A DNA stretch of 6,123 nt from Gemmatimonadota bacterium. Its GTDB lineage: Bacteria > Gemmatimonadota > Gemmatimonadetes > Gemmatimonadales > GWC2-71-9. Positions 1 through 4,885 of the stretch are shown here, one piece after another. The translations under genes were made by a program, and so were the position numbers. Location of the stretch: the NCBI GenBank assembly GCA_025360265.1, contig JANYCP010000270.1, positions 1-6,123 on the forward strand, given 5' to 3'. Each line of letters starts with the position of its first letter. Positions within the stretch are counted from its first letter, which is position 1. A model generated the notes under the pieces. That model was not told the origin of the DNA. It worked only from the letters and a program-made list of their open reading frames with translations, and ran no database searches.

Positions 1-1044
1 CCCGGCCGTCACCAAGGAGGCGTGGTCCAGCTGCAGTGCGACGGAATACCCGGTGGGTGTGCCCGTCAGCGTCGTGGTCACCGTGACTTGCTTGCGCAGA
101 GACCAGGCGGCGTTCCAGGTGGATTGGGTCACCGTGAGCAGTGCGCCCCCACTCTTCGTCTCGCTGGTCGCCGTGATCGTGCTCGTTCCGACGCCCACCG
201 TAGTGATGACGCCGGTCCCGCTGACCGTGGCCACTGCAAGATTCGACGACTGCCAGGTCACCACGCGCCCTTGCAACACGTTGCCGTTGGCATCCTTTAG
301 TACGGCATTCGCCTGATCGCCGACGGTTCCGAGCGGGATGATTCCCGTGGTGAGAGTCGTGGTCACCGTGGCGACGGGCACTTGGGTCACGGTGAGCAGC
401 GCGCCACCGCTTTGGCCTTCGCTGGTCGCCGTGATCGTGCTGGTCCCGACCCCGACCGTGGTGATGACACCCGTGCCGCTCACCGTCGCCACCGCGATGT
501 TCGACGACTGCCAGGTCACGGTGCGCCCTTGCAACACGTTTCCGCTGGCATCCTTGGTCACTGCATTCGCGATGTCGCCGACAGTTCCCAAGGTGATTGA
601 CGGTGTGACGATGGACACCACCACGCTATTCACCGGTGGTGCGGTGGCTGTCACGCTGACATCGAGAAAGTGGTCGGACGACACTGACCCGCGAACTGTT
701 TGCGCTCCGACAGTCGATCCAAGGATCCACGTCAGCGACGCGGACCCATCGCTACTCGTCGTCAGCGCGGCCGATGCTCCGCCGTTGATCGTGCCGCCGC
801 CGGCGGTGACGGTGACGGTGAAGCCCTTGCCGCTGGCGGGCTTGGACGTGCCATCACTCTCGTTCTCGGTCACGGTGAACGCGACCGGAATCGACGTGCC
901 GACCAGCGCGGTCGTGGGTGGAGCGGTCTTGATCGTCACGGTGTAGCCAAGCACCGAGATCACGGTCCCACCGCCGGAACTGCTGCACCCGGCCAAGAGG
1001 AGCAGGGCCGAGACAAGGCTCATACCGAGTGATGGAACACGCAT
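1..1044 (-). CDS. Surface lipoprotein with tandem bacterial Ig-like domains, 3' end outside window
   Basis: The reading frame is open for 348 codons from ATG at 1044 to the left edge, so the C-terminus is missing. An in-frame TGA lies at 1053-1051, so no earlier start is possible. Met8 (1023) is an alternative, but Met1 supplies the charged Arg2. The N-terminus MRVPSLGMSLVSALLLLAGC is a lipoprotein signal with lipid-acceptor Cys20, followed by a Ser/Gly linker. Residues about 34-133 look like a Big_1/invasin-type Ig domain (G-T-I-N-G-G and S-D-G-x-A-x-L-T-W motifs). Residues 138-221 and 222-307 are two Big_2-like domains sharing V-L-Q-G-R, T-W-Q-S-S-N and A-T-V-S-G-T-G-V-I motifs. From about 308 a W-N-A-A-W-x-L-R-K segment and an L-D-H-A-S-L-V motif resemble the start of DUF2341. 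From these families I infer an outer-membrane-anchored or exposed protein, adhesive or structural. No ligand can be read. No strong Shine-Dalgarno is visible. Domain names come from motif memory, not a search. Confidence 0.88.
   Translation of the reverse strand, partial: MRVPSLGMSLVSALLLLAGCSSSGGGTVISVLGYTVTIKTAPPTTALVGTSIPVAFTVTENESDGTSKPASGKGFTVTVTAGGGTINGGASAALTTSSDGSASLTWILGSTVGAQTVRGSVSSDHFLDVSVTATAPPVNSVVVSIVTPSITLGTVGDIANAVTKDASGNVLQGRTVTWQSSNIAVATVSGTGVITTVGVGTSTITATSEGQSGGALLTVTQVPVATVTTTLTTGIIPLGTVGDQANAVLKDANGNVLQGRVVTWQSSNLAVATVSGTGVITTVGVGTSTITATSETKSGGALLTVTQSTWNAAWSLRKQVTVTTTLTGTPTGYSVALQLDHASLVTAG
124..588 (-). repeat. Two tandem copies of a 258-bp Big_2-encoding unit
   Basis: Positions 124-330 and 382-588 align without gaps at an exact offset of 258 bp (86 codons). 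Each copy encodes a Big_2-like Ig domain of the lipoprotein on the minus strand. Over about 36 codons around T-W-Q-S-S-N, I count 13 synonymous differences but only two amino-acid changes (Val/Thr and Leu/Ile). The copies are therefore an old duplication held at the protein level, rather than a fresh one. Confidence 0.85.
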
Positions 1045-1254
1045 GGCAGGTCATCCGGGTCGAGGTGGTTGTTGCCTTCGAGGGCCAAGGTGGCTTCGGG
1101 GCCAGTCTCTCAGGCGATGTCCAGGTCCCTACAGAGCTATAGCGCGAAAACTGGTCGCGGAAGCTCATGGTTACCGTGACCGCCGTCGGCACGGCCTCAT
1201 TGCCGGCCGGGTTGCGGCGTTAGTGCCGTCCAGAGTGCAGTCGCACGGCCGCGC

Positions 1255-1278
1255 AGCGCCGTTCTCCGCTTCGGCGCT
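1255..1278. repeat. 7-bp inverted repeat upstream of the 735-residue lipoprotein
   Basis: AGCGCCG at 1255-1261 and CGGCGCT at 1272-1278 are perfect inverted copies separated by a 10-base loop. They lie about 70 bp upstream of the ATG at 1346 and just before a candidate -10. This could be an operator or a transcript hairpin. The high GC content makes chance dyads fairly likely. Confidence 0.4.
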
Positions 1279-1285
1279 CCGTATG

Positions 1286-1303
1286 CGCCGTTTCCGCCGT
1301 TTC
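1286..1303. repeat. Perfect tandem 9-bp direct repeat
   Basis: CGCCGTTTC occurs twice back to back at 1286-1294 and 1295-1303. A related sequence (CGCCGTTCTC) begins at 1257 inside the neighbouring inverted repeat. Its place just upstream of a candidate -10 at 1316-1321 would suit an activator or repressor binding site, but the function is inference. Confidence 0.5.
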
Positions 1304-1312
1304 CTACGCCTG

Positions 1313-1321
1313 TGCTATCAG
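1313..1321 (+). promoter_or_regulatory. Possible extended -10 promoter for the 735-residue lipoprotein
   Basis: TG at 1313-1314, one base, then TATCAG at 1316-1321 resembles an extended -10. No convincing -35 is present 16-18 bp upstream, where the sequence is TTCCGC-like. Transcription would begin near 1328, leaving a short leader that contains the GGAG ribosome site at 1337-1340. The heptamer GCTATCA is also found just before the small gene at 4422. Confidence 0.3.
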
Positions 1322-1345
1322 AAGCCACTCTTCCCTGGAGTTCTG

Positions 1346-3553
1346 ATGCCCCGTCGTCCCGTCGCCCGCTCACTCGCCTCGATTGTCGCCATGGTTTTGG
1401 CCGCAGGATGCGGCTCGAGTACCACCACCACGCCGGTCATCGGTTCGATCCGGCTCAGCGTGACCCCCACCGCGGCGACGATACAGCAGGGCGGGTCGAC
1501 CCAGGTTTCCGGCACCATCGGCCGGACCAACTTCACCGGCGACGTCGCCATCTCGGTAAACGGCGCACCAGCCGGCGTCACCGGCAGCGTGACCCTCGCC
1601 CCGGTGAGCGGCGGCAACTCGGCCCAGGTCACGCTTTCCGCTGCGGCATCGACCGTAGTCGGCACGTATCCGCTTACCGTCGTCGCCAAGGGAAGCGGGA
1701 TCGACAGCGCAGCGGCGACGTTCACCCTCACGATCGCCGCCGCGACACCGGCATCGTATACCATGACACTGGGAACGTCGACTCAGTTGCTCGCGCAGGG
1801 CGGCACCGCACCGTCGACGATCACGATTGCGCGCACCGCGTTCACCGGCAACGTGGCCCTCACGGCCGAGAATCTTCCGGCTGGTGTGACCGCCACCTTT
1901 GGCACCAACCCGATCACCGGCACGACGTCGAGCGTGACGTTCGCAGCGACCACGACCACCACACCCGGCACGTTCAACAACATCCTGATTCGCGGCACAT
2001 CGGCAGGGTTGAGCGATGTCACCGCCGGCGTGACACTCACGGTGACGGTGACTGGCTCGTTCACCATTGCAGCTGGCAGCGCGTCGCTCAGCGTCGTGCA
2101 GGGCAACAACATCACCACCGCGATCAACGCGACGCGGGCCGGGGGCTTTGCTGGTACGATCACCTACACCGTGACCGGTCCGGCAAATGCCGCCCTACCG
2201 AGCGGCCTCACCGCAGCCGTCACGCCGACTGCAACGGCCGACCAGAACACCCTCACCGTATCGGCGACCGCCGGATTGGCCGTGGCCACATATCCGCTGG
2301 TCGTGCACGCCACCTCGTTCGGCACCGAGCAGACGACCAACGTCAGCGCGACTGTGACGCCAGCCGGCAGCATTGTGCAGCTCGATTACTCACTCTGCAC
2401 CGCCTCGTCACGACCAATCTGGACCGCATATCAGGACGGCACTGGCGCCTTCACCCGCGTGACGCCGGTCGGCAACGTCTTCACGTTCACGATCTTCGGA
2501 ACCAAGGCAGCAGCGGCCACCGTCGTCCAGAATGGCACCACCTTCAGCACCACAGTGCAGTACTTCTCGCAGGGAGAGGCAACCTCCCTCACGTCTGGCT
2601 GCGCGACACTCAGCGGCAAGACGATCACGAGCACAGTCGCGGGATTGTCGACGGGGCTCGTCGCGAACGTCTCGATGGGGGGTGCCGCCACGAGTTTCTC
2701 CGCTCCCACCACGTCGGGGCCGCTCTTTCCGGTCGCATCGGGGGCGCAGGATCTTCTCGCCTATTTCCGCAGCAGTGCAACGGCGGGCGCTGCGAACGAT
2801 CGCCTCATCGTTCGTCGCGGGCTTAACGTGCCGGACGGTGGGGCCGTCACGCCGGTACTCGACTACACCAACGCGGCCGAATACCTCCTGCCGACAACGT
2901 TTACCGTGAACGTCGCGGGAGCGACTTCGGGGAACATCGTCTCGCAGAACCAGATGTACTACACCGGCGCGGCATGCACCCCGCACCTGCTCTATGACAA
3001 GAGCGGCACGACGAACTCGCTCTTCGTGTACGGCATGCCGGTGGCAAATCAGCTGGCGAGCGATTTCTACCGGCTCACGGTGACGGAACAGCTCGCCGCA
3101 GCCGTGACGCGGTCAACCGCCACGAGCTTCCACACCCTGGGTGCCCGGACCGTGACGGTGCCCACGGTGCTCTCCCCAACTGTCACCATCGTGGCGGCCG
3201 CTACGCCAAACTACCGCTTGCTGCAGTCGACCTTCCCGTTCCCGGCCGATTATCAGTCGGCAACCTTCTCGTACAACGAATCGATCGCAACCTTGCGCAG
3301 CACGGGACAGTTTGCGGGACAGGCGACGACGTATACCATCACCCAGTCGGCAGGGTACATCGGCGGGGCAGGCACCGTCACCATGACGGCGACCGACTTC
3401 GGGAACGTGTCCGGATTCGTGCCGGCGTGGGGTCCGAAAACCTCGGCGATCACTTACAACACCGGGGCGACTGGCAACAGCGGCGGCTCGATCTGCACCG
3501 AAGGCTCCACCACCAGGAGCATGAGCGTCTTCGGGCAGCTGACCGGGCCCTGA
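1346..3553 (+). CDS. 735-residue lipoprotein with three Ig-like repeats and an unassigned C-terminal region
   Basis: I place the start at ATG 1346. GGAG at 1337-1340 lies 5 bases upstream, and the protein then opens with Arg-rich MPRRPVARSLASIVAMVLAAGC, a lipoprotein signal with Cys22. The frame is open back to 1043, but that extension is not signal-like. A Gly/Ser/Thr linker leads into three beta-sandwich-like repeats at about 34-131, 135-237 and 238-341. The first two carry F-T-G-x-V, L/A-P-A-G-V-T and G-T-Y/F motifs, as in the Ig-like/NEW3-type repeats of secreted bacterial proteins; the third is more divergent. Residues 342-735 form a Thr/Ser/Ala-rich, beta-strand-like region with P-I-W-T-A-Y-Q-D-G (357-365), Q-D-L-L-A-Y-F-R (468-475) and R-R-G-L-N-V-P-D-G-G (490-499). 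Its four cysteines (351, 419, 544, 717) could form two disulfides. From memory, similar C-terminal motifs recur in lipoproteins of Gemmatimonadota-like genomes, but I know no named family. No catalytic motif is seen. A surface or periplasmic binding or structural role is inferred. Confidence 0.9.
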   Translation: MPRRPVARSLASIVAMVLAAGCGSSTTTTPVIGSIRLSVTPTAATIQQGGSTQVSGTIGRTNFTGDVAISVNGAPAGVTGSVTLAPVSGGNSAQVTLSAAASTVVGTYPLTVVAKGSGIDSAAATFTLTIAAATPASYTMTLGTSTQLLAQGGTAPSTITIARTAFTGNVALTAENLPAGVTATFGTNPITGTTSSVTFAATTTTTPGTFNNILIRGTSAGLSDVTAGVTLTVTVTGSFTIAAGSASLSVVQGNNITTAINATRAGGFAGTITYTVTGPANAALPSGLTAAVTPTATADQNTLTVSATAGLAVATYPLVVHATSFGTEQTTNVSATVTPAGSIVQLDYSLCTASSRPIWTAYQDGTGAFTRVTPVGNVFTFTIFGTKAAAATVVQNGTTFSTTVQYFSQGEATSLTSGCATLSGKTITSTVAGLSTGLVANVSMGGAATSFSAPTTSGPLFPVASGAQDLLAYFRSSATAGAANDRLIVRRGLNVPDGGAVTPVLDYTNAAEYLLPTTFTVNVAGATSGNIVSQNQMYYTGAACTPHLLYDKSGTTNSLFVYGMPVANQLASDFYRLTVTEQLAAAVTRSTATSFHTLGARTVTVPTVLSPTVTIVAAATPNYRLLQSTFPFPADYQSATFSYNESIATLRSTGQFAGQATTYTITQSAGYIGGAGTVTMTATDFGNVSGFVPAWGPKTSAITYNTGATGNSGGSICTEGSTTRSMSVFGQLTGP

Positions 3554-3573
3554 CCGGGGAGCGTTGCAACGGG

Positions 3574-3594
3574 GGGCGCCCAAACCGGGCGCCC
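3574..3594. terminator. Strong stem-loop downstream of the 735-residue lipoprotein gene, possible terminator
   Basis: GGGCGCCC at 3574-3581 and again at 3587-3594, separated by AAACC, can form an 8-bp GC-only stem with a 5-base loop, 20 bp after the stop codon at 3551-3553. The expected U tract is absent on both strands: the plus side continues AGGTGCCTGCTGCTTT. It could be a non-canonical terminator or an mRNA 3'-end stabiliser. Because GGGCGCCC is itself a palindrome, each half could also be a protein-binding site. Confidence 0.45.
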
Positions 3595-3804
3595 AGGTGC
3601 CTGCTGCTTTCATCGAAGCGTCGGACAGCCGGGCCTTCGCGAGCAGGAGGTCCCGGCCTGCCCTGAGCCGCGACGCGGCGAGGGCGCCAATTGGTGTCCA
3701 TCTCGCGGTACGTGTTGTGACCCCGAGCCCCACGAGGGAACGCGCCAGTAACGCCGCCACGATTGAGCAGTTCCTCGATCGCGCGCTCGGTCTCGCCGCC
3801 TCGC

Positions 3805-3832
3805 TTGCCCGCCAGCAAACCGGCAGTACAAT
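3805..3832 (+). promoter_or_regulatory. Sigma70-type promoter for the 144-residue lipoprotein
   Basis: TTGCCC at 3805-3810 (4 of 6 to TTGACA) and TACAAT at 3827-3832 (5 of 6 to TATAAT) are separated by 16 bp. A start near 3839 would give a leader of about 47 bases that contains the strong ribosome site GGAGG at 3872-3876. This is the best promoter match in the window. It suggests the gene downstream is transcribed on its own rather than by read-through. Confidence 0.5.
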
Positions 3833-3885
3833 TCAGCGTCGAACTCGTTCGTCAGATGCCGCCTGCCAGATGGAGGGAGAAACCG

Positions 3886-4320
3886 ATGAACCGCGTGAAT
3901 CTGCAGTCGTGCCGCCGCTGCGCTCTGCCACTGCTGCTCGTCGTTCTGGCCGCGAGTTGCTCGCCGGACACCGCACCGATCACCGGTAGCCTCCCACCGC
4001 CACCAACCACCACGCCCACAGGTCCAGCGAGGACCTACGCATTCAGTCATGCCGGCGCGGATTCCGTCAACCGTTACACGACGCAGTCTAGCTTCGTGCT
4101 GTATGGCGACGGCACCTTCGTCCTGCAGTTCCCGAGCTTCGAGTATCGCGGCCGGTATGCCGCGGTCGACGGCATGAATACGCTCACCTGGGAGGGGTCA
4201 AGCGTTGCCGGCCCGTGGGGCGCGGTCGCCACCATCCAGGGTGATTCACTGACGGTCCGGTACAACCTGATCATGCGGCTCACCGACTTCGAGGATGCGG
4301 TTTACCTGCGACAACGCTGA
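3886..4320 (+). CDS. Small lipoprotein of unknown function, 144 residues
   Basis: The start at ATG 3886 is set by GGAGG at 3872-3876, 9 bases upstream, and by the signal sequence it opens. The frame is open further upstream, but that stretch has no signal character. Arg10-Arg11 and a Leu/Val-rich core end in L-A-A-S-C, giving lipid-acceptor Cys25. The hydrophobic segment is preceded by two unusual extra cysteines (9 and 12). A Pro/Thr linker (36-47) tethers a domain at about 50-144 with alternating beta-type residues: Y-G-D-G-T-F-V-L-Q-F (73-82), Y-R-G-R-Y (87-91), a W-E-G-S-S-V-A-G-P-W-G turn (102-112), G-D-S-L-T-V-R-Y-N (119-127) and D-F-E-D-A-V-Y (134-140). This suggests a small lipocalin- or META-like beta-barrel, but that is only an analogy. 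I do not recognise the family and assign no function. It probably faces the periplasm or the cell surface. It has its own promoter, and no partner gene is obvious. Confidence 0.85.
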   Translation: MNRVNLQSCRRCALPLLLVVLAASCSPDTAPITGSLPPPPTTTPTGPARTYAFSHAGADSVNRYTTQSSFVLYGDGTFVLQFPSFEYRGRYAAVDGMNTLTWEGSSVAGPWGAVATIQGDSLTVRYNLIMRLTDFEDAVYLRQR

Positions 4321-4405
4321 TCAGCATTTTCGTACGGTAAGCAAATTCAAACTCGTCCCCGCGCCGCGGCACCCTCTGGAACTCGCGGGCGATGGCTCCG
4401 GAGTC

Positions 4406-4424
4406 GGCTATCATTAGCCCAATG
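4406..4424 (+). promoter_or_regulatory. Dyad containing a possible -10 next to the start of the His/Cys-rich gene
   Basis: GGCTA (4406-4410) and TAGCC (4415-4419) are perfect inverted copies around TCAT. TATCAT at 4409-4414 resembles a -10 (4 of 6), which would place transcription start at about 4421, directly at the ATG at 4422. No Shine-Dalgarno sequence precedes that ATG, so a leaderless mRNA is possible. There is no good -35, so this is tentative. The dyad could instead be an operator or start-site hairpin. Confidence 0.3.
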
Positions 4425-4778
4425 ACTCTCCTGCGCATTCCCACGATCGCCCTCCGTGTCGCCCTGATCGGGTCCATGCTCGCGGGCGGTCGCATGGAAT
4501 GCCCGGCCAATGGCGCTTTGCATCACGCCACCCAGCATTCCGTGGCAGGCTGTCATGACGGATCGAGCGGCGGCGACCACTCCACCACAATGCCGCATCC
4601 GTCGCAGGGTGCTGACCACCGCTGCGCCGTGTCGCACACCTGCACCGTCGATTTTTCGTTCGGCCAGCAATCAATACACACGACAGCGTTCAACACAGTC
4701 GCTGCGGCTGATTCGCTTCACGACGACCTGCTGTTGCTGGACGCGCCGGTCCCGCCCACCCCACCTCCAAGAGCCTAG
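4422..4778 (+). CDS. Small secreted His/Cys-rich protein, candidate metal-binding protein
   Basis: ATG 4422 gives 118 residues. ATG 4392 in the same frame would add ten residues, but neither start has a clear ribosome site. I prefer 4422 because MTLLRIPTIALRVALIGSML forms a compact exported N-terminus. Residues 25-75 are crowded with possible metal ligands: Cys27, 44, 68 and 74; His34, 35, 39, 45, 53, 59, 66 and 72; Met25 and 57. The C-terminus is Leu/Asp- then Pro-rich, ending P-P-T-P-P-P-R-A. The size, signal, scattered His/Cys and Pro-rich tail recall DUF2946-like and other small proteins that precede copper-linked outer-membrane genes. I saw no diagnostic family signature, so that comparison is by analogy. 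It lies 107 bp upstream of an outer-membrane protein of metal-resistance type on the same strand, which supports a periplasmic metal-binding or chaperone role by inference. Cu(I), Zn or another metal cannot be distinguished from sequence. Confidence 0.72.
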   Translation: MTLLRIPTIALRVALIGSMLAGGRMECPANGALHHATQHSVAGCHDGSSGGDHSTTMPHPSQGADHRCAVSHTCTVDFSFGQQSIHTTAFNTVAAADSLHDDLLLLDAPVPPTPPPRA

Positions 4779-4825
4779 TCAGGCAGATCAGATCGCGCCC
4801 GCGGACTCCGCCGCAAGCGCCTGAC
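4778..4825 (+). repeat. 7-bp inverted repeat at the end of the His/Cys-rich gene
   Basis: GTCAGGC at 4778-4784 overlaps the last base of the stop codon and is matched by GCCTGAC at 4819-4825. The 34-base interior holds a small hairpin, GCGG-ACT-CCGC, at 4801-4811. The right arm is followed by ATTTC, too weak for a standard terminator. It could be an attenuator or mRNA-processing structure between the two genes, or chance. Confidence 0.3.
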
Positions 4826-4829
4826 ATTT

Positions 4830-4863
4830 CGTCGCGCCCACACCTGACGGTGATGTCGCGACG
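4830..4863 (+). promoter_or_regulatory. Nested hairpin in the leader of the outer-membrane protein gene
   Basis: CGTCGCG at 4830-4836 pairs with CGCGACG at 4857-4863. Inside it CACC (4841-4844) pairs with GGTG (4849-4852), leaving a 4-by-4 internal loop. The right arm includes the palindrome GTCGCGAC (4855-4862). It ends 22 bases before the ATG at 4886 and would bury the alternative ATG at 4853. It is a candidate for translational control or regulator binding. Confidence 0.35.
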
Positions 4864-4885
4864 TGACCCTGACTCTGGACTGTGC

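Larger units (their letters stand above)
1045..1345. other. Divergent intergenic region between two Ig lipoprotein genes
   Basis: This 301-bp spacer separates two genes that face away from each other, so promoters for both should lie here. I see no coding sequence in it. The plus frame is open through it from 1043, but that upstream stretch is Arg/Gly/Pro-rich and sits before a clear ribosome site, signal peptide and start at 1346. Visible signals are an 8-bp palindrome GCTATAGC at 1136-1143 (its minus-strand TATAGC is a possible -10 for the leftward gene, without a good -35), a hairpin at 1255-1278, a tandem repeat at 1286-1303 and a possible extended -10 at 1313-1321. Confidence 0.6.
3554..3885. 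other. Gene-poor intergenic region, 332 bp
   Basis: I find no supported gene here. It begins with a GC-rich stem-loop (3574-3594) and ends with a promoter (3805-3832) and ribosome site for the next lipoprotein. Between them, the minus strand is open from a TGA at 3854-3852 with a locally coding-like stretch (G-E-T-E-R-A-I-E-E-L-L), but it lacks an ATG or ribosome site and degrades into Arg/Pro-rich sequence. I cannot show that it is expressed. Confidence 0.6.

Noticed and set aside
124..588. The regular repeats as a CRISPR array or mobile-element repeat.
   Set aside because: The period is 258 bp with coding-frame periodicity and substitutions at third positions. They encode Ig domains.
338..946. 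A 202-codon plus-strand frame antisense to the first lipoprotein gene.
   Set aside because: Its Val/Thr-rich look mirrors the complementary Ig repeats. The minus-strand frame has a lipobox and recognisable Ig motifs.
1043..1345. An N-terminal extension of the 735-residue lipoprotein by about 100 residues from ATG 1043.
   Set aside because: The extension is Arg/Gly-rich and would place the signal peptide inside the protein. ATG 1346 has a GGAG site and a lipoprotein signal directly after it.
1312..2826. A 504-codon plus-strand frame overlapping the lipoprotein gene.
   Set aside because: It is His/Arg/Asp-rich, typical of a frame-shifted shadow of a Thr/Ala-rich GC-biased gene, and has no domain or signal logic.
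2408..2986. A 192-codon minus-strand frame inside the 735-residue lipoprotein gene.
   Set aside because: The composition is Arg/Gly-rich and there is no ribosome site or motif. It is a by-product of high GC.
3763..3885. An earlier start for the 144-residue lipoprotein at 3763.
   Set aside because: It would add 41 residues ahead of the signal peptide, and the candidate promoter at 3805-3832 would lie inside the coding sequence. GGAGG at 3872-3876 supports 3886.
4316..4330. Palindrome GCTGATCAGC followed by TTTT at the end of the 144-residue lipoprotein gene, as a terminator.
   Set aside because: The palindrome leaves no loop. A folded form has only a 3-bp stem, too weak for intrinsic termination.
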